Source: Parvibaculum sp. (GTDB lineage: Bacteria; Pseudomonadota; Alphaproteobacteria; Parvibaculales; Parvibaculaceae). Taken from it: DNA of 64,000 nt. The position numbers were made by a program, and so were the translations under genes. The stretch's first letter is position 1. Each line of letters opens with the position of its first letter. Under the pieces are notes generated by a model that searched no databases, was not told the DNA's origin, and worked only from the letters and a program-made list of their open reading frames with translations. The stretch is from NCBI GenBank assembly GCA_019635955.1, contig JAHBYL010000004.1, positions 1 to 64,000 on the forward strand, given 5' to 3'. Of this stretch, positions 22,359 to 31,586 are shown piece by piece.

Positions 22359-24110
22359 TCAGAACTGATAGGTAACGCGGAACGCCAGTTCGTCAGCCCA
22401 TCTGATCGTGTCGATGATGTCGTCATTGCCACCGTCGGAGAGCGTGACGTTGGCAAAGACTTCCGCCGTCCAGGCTTCGTTCGGCTTCCACCTGAGACCC
22501 GGCTGGATGAGCGCGCCGCCCTTCAGATCGTAGAGGACGGACATGTCCGCCCGCCAGATCAGGTTCGGGAAGGGCTGCTGGAAGGCGAAGGCGACGGCAT
22601 TGAACGAACTCTCGCCCGTGGGCAGGCCGTTGTCGCGCTCACCGGTTGCCCCCATGCCGCTGAGGTGGCGGCCGAACATGTCGCTTTCCGACTTGTGCAG
22701 GTACTGGAGAACCATGAAGGTCGCCGGAAAATCCTGCGAGAAGCGGTGGTACTTCTCGAAGACCAGCGAGCCGACATATTCGTCGTCGACGATATGCGCA
22801 CGGCTGAGGTCCGGGCTCGTGAAATGCTTGTCCGGCGTATAGGTGAACTCGCTGCGGATCACGAGCTGGTCGAAGAAGGAGCCAGACGAGGCATTGACGA
22901 CATAGTTTGCACCGATGCCGAAGATGTTCTCACGCGGATAGACGCGCGCAATGTGCCCGCGGAGCGGCCCAAGCCCCTGAAAGAACAGGTCCAGTTCGGC
23001 CGCGACAAGAGGCTGGCTCGGCAGTTCGACGGCGCCGAGGCCGCCGGTGGCAGGCTGGAATTCGCGCACCGCCGTATTGAAGCCGGCCAAGCCGTTAAGA
23101 CGCGCCATGCCTGCATATTTGAACCACTCGGCGGCGGAATAGACGCCGGTATTGCTCATCGAGAAAGGCGTGCCGGCAAGGACCGGGTCGTTCGAAGCCG
23201 TCCAGTGGAAAACACCATCCGGATTGCGCCTGTTCACCGCAATGGCCTGCAGCGCCAGATTGCCGAACTGGCCCTGAACGCGGGTGCCGACATTCATTGC
23301 ACCTTCGGCGTCATCGAACCCTTCCTGCTGATGGATCGTGAACTGCGACGGGATCACATTGTAGGGCGTGTCCGGATTGGCGAGGATCGAGGGATTGAAA
23401 AGCTGAGTGAAGGCCTCGATCTCGATGTCATTCGTCACGCGATAGGAACCGCGAAGGCCGGGGGCCGCAACGCGCTCATCCGCGAATTCCTCCGCCACGA
23501 GATCGAGCAGCAAGTGGCGGCGAAGATCGAGCCCGTTCGGGACATCGAGCACGCGGAAGAAAAGGGATTCGCCCCACGCAATCTGCTGATTGCCGAGGCG
23601 GAGCCATAGCGGGCCGTCCGAATAGTCGACATAGAGGGCCGGAAGATCGACCATGTAGTTTCGGCCATTCGTTTCGAGGAAGGTGCCGCGGCCGCCGCTC
23701 CACAGATCGGTCTCGAAGAATTCCGGATCGCCGTAGCCATCGAAAACATCCGGCTGGAAGTAGCCGCGCAGACGCGCGAAGCCGCTCCAGTTGGTATTGA
23801 AGTTCGCCTGGAAATCGACCTCGAGGCGGGTCGCCATCAGATTGAACGTGTTATCGGCCCTGTCGATTCCTCGCGTGGTGGTGGTAACGCCACCGCCGAG
23901 CAGGGTCGAATCCTGATCTACGGTCACGCCATTGAAGAGATTGCCCTGCTGATTATACGGGTTCTCCTTGTTGGTCAGTTTGATCGCAGGCTCCTGCCGG
24001 ATGAAGCCCTGCACATTATAGTCGGCGGCGTGAGCCGCCATGGCGGACACCGCAGAAAGCGCGACACCCGCCAGCAGACTCCTTCCCATCCCGAATCCGA
24101 TACGAGACAT
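22359..24110 (-). CDS. DUF1302 outer-membrane beta-barrel protein
   Basis: 583 residues, DUF1302 family. Signal peptide GRSLLAGVALSAVSAMAAHA then a long beta-rich body ending in RVTYQF, the C-terminal phenylalanine motif of BAM-inserted outer-membrane proteins. Start ATG at 24110 has GGGGAGAAG directly upstream. DUF1302 genes regularly occur beside DUF1329 and RND genes in proteobacteria that use lipids, alkanes or sterols, and the products are thought to act as outer-membrane channels or hydrophobic-substrate pores. Here it follows the YCF48-like gene after 59 bases in the same operon. Confidence 0.87.
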   Translation of the reverse strand: MSRIGFGMGRSLLAGVALSAVSAMAAHAADYNVQGFIRQEPAIKLTNKENPYNQQGNLFNGVTVDQDSTLLGGGVTTTTRGIDRADNTFNLMATRLEVDFQANFNTNWSGFARLRGYFQPDVFDGYGDPEFFETDLWSGGRGTFLETNGRNYMVDLPALYVDYSDGPLWLRLGNQQIAWGESLFFRVLDVPNGLDLRRHLLLDLVAEEFADERVAAPGLRGSYRVTNDIEIEAFTQLFNPSILANPDTPYNVIPSQFTIHQQEGFDDAEGAMNVGTRVQGQFGNLALQAIAVNRRNPDGVFHWTASNDPVLAGTPFSMSNTGVYSAAEWFKYAGMARLNGLAGFNTAVREFQPATGGLGAVELPSQPLVAAELDLFFQGLGPLRGHIARVYPRENIFGIGANYVVNASSGSFFDQLVIRSEFTYTPDKHFTSPDLSRAHIVDDEYVGSLVFEKYHRFSQDFPATFMVLQYLHKSESDMFGRHLSGMGATGERDNGLPTGESSFNAVAFAFQQPFPNLIWRADMSVLYDLKGGALIQPGLRWKPNEAWTAEVFANVTLSDGGNDDIIDTIRWADELAFRVTYQF

Positions 24111-24169
24111 CTTCTCCCCTCCCTTGGATGACCCGTGACGGGTCGAATGAAGCACCGAGCCCCAGCGGC

Positions 24170-25108
24170 TCACTCGTCCATTTCCAGAATTCTTCCCCGG
24201 TGTCCGACAAGCACGGGCTTGCCGCGCGCCGCCGAAGCCCCAACCGCTTGGTACCAGCCGGTTTCAATGTCGCTGCGCTTGACGGGCGTCCAATGGCGGC
24301 CGCCATCCTGACTTGCATAGGCACCGCGAATCCCCGCGGTGAAGACGTGCTGGCCCGACATCCAGACGCCGAGCAAATTTGTTCCCGACAGCGTTTGCAG
24401 GCGCCGCCATGTGCGGCCGCCATCCTGTGTTGCCAGCGCCATACCGTTTTGTCCCACGGCGACGCCGTCGCCGCGGCCGTTGAACGCCACATCGAAGATT
24501 GATTCCTCGCCGCGATGCGTGACAGACCAAGTGGCGCCGCGATCATCCGAACGAAGAATGAGACCGAACTCACCCGCGACGAGGATTGCATTGCCGGAGA
24601 CATGAACCGCGTAGAGATGCGGCTCCAGAAAGTCATTCAGCAGCGCCGACCAGTCGATGCGCGGCGCTGTCCATGTGGCGCCGTCGTCATTGGAAACGAG
24701 GATGGTGCCAAAGCCACCCACGACGACGACCAATCCGTTTGGACCCAGACCGACTTGAAGAAGACGTTCTTCCGTGCCGCTTTCGAGCACCCGCCAAGAG
24801 CTGCTCTCGAAGCGGAATATCCGGCCGGACTGACCGACAGCAAAGCGACGCGGCCCATCTACCGCCACACCGAGCAACGCGAGGGGCGTGTCCGGCCGCG
24901 TGTCTTGCATCCAAGTCAGTCCGCTGTCCTCACTGGTGAGAACCGTGCCGCCACTGCCAACAGCGATACCGAAAGATCCGTCGAAGGCTATGTCGAACAA
25001 CGCGTCATGCGCCGTTCCCTTGTGGCGCAAAGAAGAACCGTTCGGTGCGGCGTATGCAAACGCCGGCAGAGTGAGGAAAAGCAGAAGCAGAGCGAGACGT
25101 CTTTTCAC
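24170..25108 (-). CDS. YCF48/BNR-repeat beta-propeller, exported
   Basis: 312 residues. After a signal peptide (LALLLLFLTLPAFAYA) there are at least five WD/BNR-like blades with Asp-box signatures: SEDSGLTWMQD, SNDDGATWTAP, SDDRGATWSVT, TQDGGRTWRRL and SQDGGRHWTPV. This resembles the photosystem-II assembly factor YCF48/HCF136 fold, which in non-photosynthetic bacteria is found inside DUF1302/DUF1329/RND clusters. Start is the GTG at 25108, with a perfect GGAGGT six bases before; the longer open frame to 25171 would overlap the neighbour. Probably a periplasmic assembly or docking factor for the other operon products. Confidence 0.83.
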   Translation of the reverse strand: MKRRLALLLLFLTLPAFAYAAPNGSSLRHKGTAHDALFDIAFDGSFGIAVGSGGTVLTSEDSGLTWMQDTRPDTPLALLGVAVDGPRRFAVGQSGRIFRFESSSWRVLESGTEERLLQVGLGPNGLVVVVGGFGTILVSNDDGATWTAPRIDWSALLNDFLEPHLYAVHVSGNAILVAGEFGLILRSDDRGATWSVTHRGEESIFDVAFNGRGDGVAVGQNGMALATQDGGRTWRRLQTLSGTNLLGVWMSGQHVFTAGIRGAYASQDGGRHWTPVKRSDIETGWYQAVGASAARGKPVLVGHRGRILEMDE

Positions 25109-25167
25109 CTTGATACCTCCCGGAGACAGGGGGAGCGCGACGAACCGCGCTCCCCTCTCCCATTCCG

Positions 25168-26547
25168 TCACGTGCCGAAGCGGCGGATTGCTTGCGCCGT
25201 CAGGTAGCGGTCGTAGATGCTCGGGCCGATGTTGTATTCGGGACCGAAGCCGCCGGTGATCTGCTTCGCCTGTACGAAACGGCTCATACGATTTGTCTGG
25301 ACGTCGTGGCTGTGCACATGCGTCCAGGACCAGAGCGGATTACTGCCGTCCATGAAGGTTGCATCGCCGTCCTGATACTGGCTGAAGGCCGGTTCGAATG
25401 ACTTCCATATCTCGCCACGGCGGTCATAGGTGAGATAGGAGACGAACATCATGTTGCGCACATCGATATAGACGCGCTTCTTGCCGACCGGCGCGCGCGG
25501 ATAGCCGATGGGCTCCGCTTCTACGACGAGAACTTCCGGGATCAGCTCCTTGTAGTCCTCGAAGAATGTCTGGCCGTTCGGACCGCCGTGCACATCGCGT
25601 TCCCAATTCGGATTGCGCTTGCCGGTCCAGTTGCCGGAGACGGCGCCGAGATGCGGCTTCGTGCCGATCACCTTGTAGTTACCCCATGTGAGCATGGGAT
25701 CGCCCGCCGCCCAGGCATCGGAAAGGAAGATGGTGATGCCCGGTACCAGCGGCTCGAAACGCTGGTTCGTGGGGAAGTTCCGGACGCGCTTGAAGGCCGG
25801 CAAATAGCCGAGCAGGTCAGGAAACTTCCGCTGGTCGTAGTACCAGGTGTTGAGAAAGGCGGTTCCTTTCGCATCGGTTGGCGAAGTGAACCAGACCGCC
25901 TGGTAGCGAAGCTTGTCATCCTGACCGGCGAGGTAGGGGCCGTCCTTCGCGACAAGCCCGACCGTATTCTGTTCCGCCCAGACGAAATCATACTGATAGG
26001 ACAGAGTGCCGCTCGGTGAGATATCCCAGTCGCGCACCGCATACACGGACTCATCATGTCTGCCCCATGACAGCGTCAGATTGTAGAAGGCTTCCTCACC
26101 CGTCTTCGCGTCCGGGAAGGGATTGCCGCCGATCCAGGGTTTGCCGTCATCCGCGACGACATTGCCATTTGCATCGAAGCGCGCACGGCCGGCATTGCGG
26201 AGCGTCGCCTCGAGATACTCATGCGGGAAAAGCTTCGTCACATCGCGGGTCGTCTCCACGATGTTGATGCGGCGGCCCATCTCCTTCACCTGGCGGTAGG
26301 CAATGGGATCGAGCAGATCCTTCACGACCTCGACGTTGTCGGCGGTGATGACGTCGCCCGGCTTGATTTGGCCCTTGGTGTAAAGTTCGATCGAAAGAAG
26401 CTCGTCCGGATAGGCCTTGTCGATCGTTCCCGAACGAGCGATTTCCGGCCATAGAGGCGTAAGCACACCCGCGGCCGCTACACCTTTGAGCGACTTCTCA
26501 AGAAAGGCGCGGCGGGTAAAATCTCTGTCGTATTTCCGAATTCTCAT
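25168..26547 (-). CDS. Tat-exported DUF1329 protein (copy 2)
   Basis: 459 residues, paralogue of the product at 20840 with the same blocks (AYPDELLSIELYTKGQI, NVEVVKDLLDPIAYRQVKEMGR, WIGGNPFPDAK, RNFPTNQRFEP, WSWTHVHSHDVQTNRMSRFVQAKQ). Tat signal: FTRRAFLEKSLKGVAAAGVL. The ATG at 26547 has GGAGG at the best distance; an ATG at 26553 directly abuts that site and is less likely. It follows the RND gene after 39 bases. Two diverged DUF1329 copies flanking DUF1302 and YCF48 in one operon suggests they work as non-identical partners. Confidence 0.85.
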   Translation of the reverse strand: MRIRKYDRDFTRRAFLEKSLKGVAAAGVLTPLWPEIARSGTIDKAYPDELLSIELYTKGQIKPGDVITADNVEVVKDLLDPIAYRQVKEMGRRINIVETTRDVTKLFPHEYLEATLRNAGRARFDANGNVVADDGKPWIGGNPFPDAKTGEEAFYNLTLSWGRHDESVYAVRDWDISPSGTLSYQYDFVWAEQNTVGLVAKDGPYLAGQDDKLRYQAVWFTSPTDAKGTAFLNTWYYDQRKFPDLLGYLPAFKRVRNFPTNQRFEPLVPGITIFLSDAWAAGDPMLTWGNYKVIGTKPHLGAVSGNWTGKRNPNWERDVHGGPNGQTFFEDYKELIPEVLVVEAEPIGYPRAPVGKKRVYIDVRNMMFVSYLTYDRRGEIWKSFEPAFSQYQDGDATFMDGSNPLWSWTHVHSHDVQTNRMSRFVQAKQITGGFGPEYNIGPSIYDRYLTAQAIRRFGT

Positions 26548-26586
26548 TTCCATCCTCCTCCCAACAGGACAGGAACCCACCGGCCC

Positions 26587-29070
26587 TCAGGACCGGCTTG
26601 GGGCCACTTCGGCCATTTCGGTATCGATATATTTTTTGTCAGCGGCGGCAGTGCGCGCCGCAAGGTCGTCTGCGAGCGCAGCGAGATCGATACCCTCGCT
26701 GACGAGAAGTTCCTTCGACTCGATGAAACGCGGCCGCACGAGCCAGACGAGAAGCGGCACCACGATGAGCGCGATCACCATGTTGATCAGCATGACCATC
26801 ACCAGCAGCAGCCCCATGTCGGCGAGGAACTTGAGTTCCGACAGGAAGTACCAGGGCATGATGCCAATGAGCACGATGGTTGCGGTGAAGAAGATCGCCT
26901 TTCCCGTCGTCGTTACTGCTGTGAGGATTGCCAGCGCCATGTCCTTGCGCAGCTGGTATTCCTCATAGATTCGGCTCAGAAGGTAGATGCCGTAGTCGAT
27001 ACCGACGCCGACGCCGATGGCGGCAATAGGCAGCGTGTTCACATCGAGCCCGATGCCCATCTCGGTCATCACCGCGCCTAGCAAAAGGTTCGACAGGTTG
27101 ACCGGCACGAGAAGCATGATGCCCGCGACAACTGAGCGGTAGGCGTAGGTGCATGTAATGAGGATGACGACATTCAGCAGCGCGAGAATGATCCACTGAT
27201 AGGTGTCGACCGTATCGTTGATCGACTGCTGAAGGGCGATGGTGCCGCTGCCGAGGCGAATGCGAAAATCGTCGAAATCCGTCCCGATGATGTCGAGGGC
27301 GGCGCGCGTCTGGCGCAGCGCCTCATCCACGGTTTCCTGCTTGTTGTCCTTATACCAAAACGACACTGTGCCATTTCGCTGCTCGAAATCGGCAACATGG
27401 AGGAAAGCCTTGGGTCCCGTTCCAACCATAAGCGCGCCAGCGGCGGCAGCCACCGCGGCATCGTCATGATCGAGAGGCGCCCATTTCGGATTGCCGCCGC
27501 TGAAGAGGCGGTTCGCCTCCGGCAGGTAATCGGCGAAAGAGAGCGAGGCTTCCGGAGGATTGGGCTGGCTCTCCAGCATGTGCTGGAGCCGCTGCATGGT
27601 GAGCGCCGTTTCCGCCTTACGGACAATACGATCGAGACTGTCCGGCGATTTGGACTCGAAAACGATCTCGAGTGTATTGAGCCCCGGGAAATGTGCGTTG
27701 ATCTGACTTACCGCGACATTGAATTCGGAACTCTCCCAAAGGAGGTTGCTGCCCTCCACTGGGTTTCCAACCTTGATGTCCATGACCTTGCCAACGCTGA
27801 CAAGAGCGAGAACCGCGATACCGACGGCCGTGACTACCGAAGTCCTGCCGTTTGACAGGCGGCCGATCGAACGAAGCAGGAATCGGATCGGATCGAACCT
27901 GCGTTGTCCGTCCGTCGCACCGACCATACGCCCGACATTGCGCGGCTCAGGCAGGAGCATGATAAGCAACGGCGTCAGCAACACATTGGTGGGAATGAGC
28001 ATCAATGCCCAGAAGCCACAGAATAGCGCAAAGCGTTCCATGGCCGGAATGGGCGCGACACCAATGATGAAAAGGCCGAGTGCGTCCGTCGTGATACCGA
28101 GCACGCCCGGCACCATCATTACGCTGAGCGCGATTTCGGCGGCGCGGCGCCGGTCCTTCACATGATGAAGGACTTCGTAATAGCGCTCGATGAACTGCAC
28201 GCAATGGCTGAAGGAGCGCGCCACGAGGAGAAGCGGTACAACCATGATCAGCGGCTCTATGGGCATGCCGAGCCAGCCGACGAAGCCGAAGCCCCAGATC
28301 GCCGCGACGATGCTGGTGACCAGGGGCGCGACGACACCAACGACATTGCGCATGTAGATTATGAGCGCGATGAGCAATGCAAGAGCCGTGACTGCAAAGA
28401 TCGCCAGCATCTGCATTTCGTAGAAATAAACCCAGCCGGTGAGGATCGGCTGGCCTGCCATATAGACGTCGTGCTTGTCGTCCCGCGCTTCCTTCACGAG
28501 CCTGTCGAGGTAATCAAACGTCTCGCCATAGTCGAGCATCCGCTCGATGAAGGTGGCCGTGACGAGGGTTGCCGTTTCGTCTTCCGAGACCATGAAGTTG
28601 CGGACATTTGGTGCCTTCAGGAGACGGCTGCGGAACTCCTCGATTTCGGCGTCAGTGCGCGGCGCGTGATCCTCCATGATCGGACGCGAATCGATGCCAT
28701 CCGGTGTCGCCTCGGAATAGCGCGCCTTTTCGGTCGCGACGGACAGGACCTGGTCGTGGTCGACGGCCGGCGCGAGGTCGATGTCGCGCGTGAGATCCCA
28801 GACCTTCTGCAGAGTCTCGGCATTGTGGATATCGCTGCCATCGGTCCGCTTTATCATCACGGTGACGGTGAGCGGATTGCCGAAGTTCGGATGGTCCTTG
28901 TAGGTCTGAACGAAGGGATGCGTCTTCGGCAAAAGGTCGCTGAAGATCGTGCGCAGCTCTACATAGGGGAGCTGCAGAGCAAAGAACGCGGTGACGCCGA
29001 TCAACGTCAGAAGCGACAGCCAGCGGTTCGCCATCGTGACCCTGGCAATTCGCGTACTCAATCGTTCCAC
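26587..29070 (-). CDS. RND/MMPL-family transporter
   Basis: 827 residues, MMPL/HpnN-like branch of the RND superfamily: one N-terminal helix (WLSLLTLIGVTAFFALQL), a large periplasmic domain, five helices (about 235-400), a second periplasmic domain and a last five-helix bundle with GIDYGIYLLSRIYEEYQ and the TGKAIFFTATIVLIGIMPWYF motif of sterol-sensing-like RND members. Such proteins move lipids, hopanoids or hydrophobic small molecules across the periplasm using the proton gradient. Start is the GTG at 29070 (GGGGAG upstream); the frame extends to 29136 with weak alternatives. First gene of a five-gene operon; a shared-motif operator lies about 180 bases upstream. Confidence 0.88.
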   Translation of the reverse strand: MERLSTRIARVTMANRWLSLLTLIGVTAFFALQLPYVELRTIFSDLLPKTHPFVQTYKDHPNFGNPLTVTVMIKRTDGSDIHNAETLQKVWDLTRDIDLAPAVDHDQVLSVATEKARYSEATPDGIDSRPIMEDHAPRTDAEIEEFRSRLLKAPNVRNFMVSEDETATLVTATFIERMLDYGETFDYLDRLVKEARDDKHDVYMAGQPILTGWVYFYEMQMLAIFAVTALALLIALIIYMRNVVGVVAPLVTSIVAAIWGFGFVGWLGMPIEPLIMVVPLLLVARSFSHCVQFIERYYEVLHHVKDRRRAAEIALSVMMVPGVLGITTDALGLFIIGVAPIPAMERFALFCGFWALMLIPTNVLLTPLLIMLLPEPRNVGRMVGATDGQRRFDPIRFLLRSIGRLSNGRTSVVTAVGIAVLALVSVGKVMDIKVGNPVEGSNLLWESSEFNVAVSQINAHFPGLNTLEIVFESKSPDSLDRIVRKAETALTMQRLQHMLESQPNPPEASLSFADYLPEANRLFSGGNPKWAPLDHDDAAVAAAAGALMVGTGPKAFLHVADFEQRNGTVSFWYKDNKQETVDEALRQTRAALDIIGTDFDDFRIRLGSGTIALQQSINDTVDTYQWIILALLNVVILITCTYAYRSVVAGIMLLVPVNLSNLLLGAVMTEMGIGLDVNTLPIAAIGVGVGIDYGIYLLSRIYEEYQLRKDMALAILTAVTTTGKAIFFTATIVLIGIMPWYFLSELKFLADMGLLLVMVMLINMVIALIVVPLLVWLVRPRFIESKELLVSEGIDLAALADDLAARTAAADKKYIDTEMAEVAPSRS

Positions 29071-29249
29071 AAAGCCACTCCCCGCAGCGTTGCCCGACAC
29101 ATGGCGACAGCACAGCGCCGCAGGCGCCGGGCACATTCGCGTATCGGGTCAACCTCCCTCGTTTCCCCAAAACCGTCCGGCGCACTTCGTTTCTCAAACG
29201 CGAATCCGGATCGTTGCGAAGATGGTGGGCGAGCGCCGCCAACAGCACC

Positions 29250-29265
29250 CCGCCCTAAAGGATGG
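29250..29265 (-). promoter_or_regulatory. shared regulon palindrome, copy for the RND operon
   Basis: CCGCCCTAAAGGATGG on the plus strand, 180 bases before the RND GTG. It matches the core CC(A/G)CCC(T/G)AA(A/G)GG(A/G)TGG found also at 29422, 39191 and 43198. The G-rich flanking box seen in the other copies is weaker here. Confidence 0.6.
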
Positions 29266-29421
29266 CGCAGGGAAAATGAGCGAAAAGCCGCAGAAATCTT
29301 TCGATTTTTCGCATGCAATTTGTCTTCAATTACACCTCCTCCGCGCCGCCTTGGGCGGGCCGTGCGCCCTCGTATCGCGGTGTGGATTTCGCGTGAACCG
29401 GCAGCAGCAGCGCGGCCGCTG

Positions 29422-29437
29422 CCGCCCTAAGGGGTGG
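29422..29437 (+). promoter_or_regulatory. shared regulon palindrome, copy for the CoA ligase
   Basis: CCGCCCTAAGGGGTGG, 70 bases before the ligase GTG, followed on its downstream side by GGATGGGA. The resulting GGGGATGGGA matches the MalT box GGGGA(T/G)GAGG at 8 of 10 positions, relevant because the cluster encodes a MalT-type regulator. Confidence 0.65.
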
Positions 29438-29507
29438 GGATGGGATGTGCCCTACTTCCTAGCATCGGCAGCAAGAAGAAGCGTCACGCACATAGGGGAA
29501 AAGCACC

Positions 29508-31502
29508 GTGGCCAATATGGGAGACCTGCTGTGGTCGCCGTCGCAGGACATGGCGGCAGAGGCGAATATCACGGCCTTCATCGCCTGGCTGAACGGGAGA
29601 GGTCACAGCTTCAAGACGTATGAGGATGTGCGGCGCTGGTCGGCCGATGACATCGCAGGCTTCTGGGAGGCGATCTGGCAGTATTTCGGCGTCACATCCT
29701 CGACGCCTTATGACTGCGTGTTGCGGCAGGCGAAGATGCCGGGCGCGGAATGGTTCCCCGGCGCGCGGGTGAACTATATCCAGACCCTGCTGAGCAAGGG
29801 CGATGGCAGCAAGACAGCGATCCATGCCGCGGGCGAAGAGGGACCGGCCCAAAAGATCAGCTGGGCGGAGCTGAAGGACCAGGTCTACAAGGTGGCGACA
29901 TCGCTTCGCGAGCTCGGCATCGGGCCAGGCGATCGCGTAGTTTCCTACATGCCGAATATTCCGGAAGCGGCCATCGCCTTTTTTGCGACGGCGAGCATCG
30001 GAGCGATCTGGTCGAGTTGCTCGCCTGATTTCGGCTCCGCGAGCGTGATCGACCGTTTCGGGCAAATCACACCGAAGCTGATGTTCGTGACGGACAGCTA
30101 TCGCTATGGCGGCAAGGATTTCGACCGGCGGACCGAGGTGCGGGCGATGGCGGACGCCCTGCCCTCGCTTCAGCATGTGGTGCATGTGAAAGGGTCGTCG
30201 CCCACATTCGGCGGCGAACCGGTGACGGTCGCGGCAATTGCCTGGGAGAGCCTGACAGGCCGCGATGAGGTAAAGGATTTCCGTTTCGAGGATACGCGTT
30301 TCGATCACCCGATCTGGATCGTCTATTCATCCGGCACGACAGGGCTTCCCAAGCCCTTCGTGCATGGGCACGGCGGTGTGTTGCTTGAGGCCCTGAAATT
30401 CACTCACTTCCATCTCAACCTCAAACCCTCTTCCTGCATGTTCTATTTCACGACAACGGGTTGGGTGATGTGGAACATTCTTCTGTCGGGCCTCGTCGCC
30501 GGCGCGGCGGTGGTCCTTTACGACGGAAATCCGATGGCGCCGAAGGAAGACCGGCTGTGGGAACTCGCCTCGGAGACGGGTATGACGCTTTTCGGCGCGA
30601 GCCCGACTTTCCTCAATGGCCAGATGAAGGCCAGCATCCATCCGAACAAGCTTTATGACGTGTCGATGATGGACAGCATTCTTCTCGGCGGGTCGCCAGT
30701 CATGCCCGAACATATGGAATGGTGCTTCCAAAATCTTCGCCATGACATATGGGTGACGTCACAAAGCGGCGGCACGGACGTCGCCTCCGCCTTTGTCGGC
30801 GGCATGCCGACGCTGCCGGTTCATGCCGGGGAAATCCAGACACGGTGCCTCGGTGTCGACGTCCACTCGTTCGACGACAATGGCAATGCCGTTATAGGCG
30901 AGGTGGGCGAGCTTGTGGTGAGCAAGCCCATGCCCTCCATGCCGCTCTATTTCTGGAACGATGAAAGCGGCCGGCGCTATTACGAATCCTATTTCGACAC
31001 CTATGAAGGCCATTGGCGGCATGGCGACTATTTCAAGGTGAATGAGCGCGGCGGCTGCTTCATTCTCGGCCGCTCGGACTCGACCTTGAACCGCTATGGC
31101 GTGCGCATCGGCACGGCGGAAATCTACCGCACCATCGAGGGGCTCGACGAGATCGAGGATTCTATCATCGTCAATCTCGACCTGCCGGGCGGCAATTTCT
31201 TCATGCCGCTCTTCGTGACGATGAAGAAAGGCTCGGTGCTGACCGACCAGGTGAGGCAGAAGATCAACAAGGCGTTACGCGAGAAATATTCACCGCGACA
31301 CGTGCCGGATCGCATCTATGAAATCGAGGCCGTTCCCTACACGCTGACGGGGAAGAAGATGGAAGTGCCGGTGCGGAAGATATTGATCGGCGTGGCGCTG
31401 GAGAAGGCCGCAAGCCGCGATGCCATGAGCAATCCAACGGCTATCGACTATTTCATCGAATTTGCGCGCACGCAGACGGAATATTCGACGGCGGCTGCCT
31501 GA
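29508..31502 (+). CDS. acetoacetyl-CoA synthetase-like ligase (probable beta-keto-acid CoA ligase)
   Basis: Adenylate-forming acyl-CoA synthetase of 664 residues with acetoacetyl-CoA synthetase layout: N-terminal domain ITAFIAWLNGRGHSF and FWEAIWQYFGV, P-loop IWIVYSSGTTGLPKPFVHGHGG near 270, FYFTTTGWVMWN near 310, and hinge/catalytic Lys region PYTLTGKKMEVPVRK near 620. GTG start at 29508 with AGGGGAA seven bases before. It faces the five-gene Apc-type carboxylase and shares its promoter motif, so its true substrate is more likely the beta-keto acid made by that enzyme, as with benzoylacetate-CoA ligase beside apc genes; acetoacetate remains possible if the ketone is acetone. Confidence 0.85.
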   Translation: MANMGDLLWSPSQDMAAEANITAFIAWLNGRGHSFKTYEDVRRWSADDIAGFWEAIWQYFGVTSSTPYDCVLRQAKMPGAEWFPGARVNYIQTLLSKGDGSKTAIHAAGEEGPAQKISWAELKDQVYKVATSLRELGIGPGDRVVSYMPNIPEAAIAFFATASIGAIWSSCSPDFGSASVIDRFGQITPKLMFVTDSYRYGGKDFDRRTEVRAMADALPSLQHVVHVKGSSPTFGGEPVTVAAIAWESLTGRDEVKDFRFEDTRFDHPIWIVYSSGTTGLPKPFVHGHGGVLLEALKFTHFHLNLKPSSCMFYFTTTGWVMWNILLSGLVAGAAVVLYDGNPMAPKEDRLWELASETGMTLFGASPTFLNGQMKASIHPNKLYDVSMMDSILLGGSPVMPEHMEWCFQNLRHDIWVTSQSGGTDVASAFVGGMPTLPVHAGEIQTRCLGVDVHSFDDNGNAVIGEVGELVVSKPMPSMPLYFWNDESGRRYYESYFDTYEGHWRHGDYFKVNERGGCFILGRSDSTLNRYGVRIGTAEIYRTIEGLDEIEDSIIVNLDLPGGNFFMPLFVTMKKGSVLTDQVRQKINKALREKYSPRHVPDRIYEIEAVPYTLTGKKMEVPVRKILIGVALEKAASRDAMSNPTAIDYFIEFARTQTEYSTAAA

Positions 31503-31517
31503 CCCCCAAAAGAAAAG

Positions 31518-31543
31518 GGCTGCTCCCGTTTCGGGGAGCAGCC
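31518..31543 (-). terminator. rho-independent terminator for the carboxylase operon
   Basis: GGCTGCTCCC / GGGAGCAGCC, 10-bp arms with a 6-base loop, sits between convergent genes. On the minus strand it is followed by CTTTTCTTTT, a good U-tract, so it mainly terminates the carboxylase operon. Confidence 0.8.
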
Positions 31544-31586
31544 AAGGAACCGGGAGGCGGAGGGAACGATCTCCCGAGGAGGTTGT

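Larger units (their letters stand above)
29071..29507. other. 437-base divergent intergenic region with two shared regulatory palindromes
   Basis: The longest non-coding stretch in the window, between the RND operon (leftward) and the CoA ligase (rightward). It contains two copies of the 16-base near-palindrome (29250-29265 and 29422-29437), an A/T-rich tract around 29300-29335, and the ribosome-binding site AGGGGAA ahead of the ligase GTG. No credible short ORF or RNA gene seen. Confidence 0.75.
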
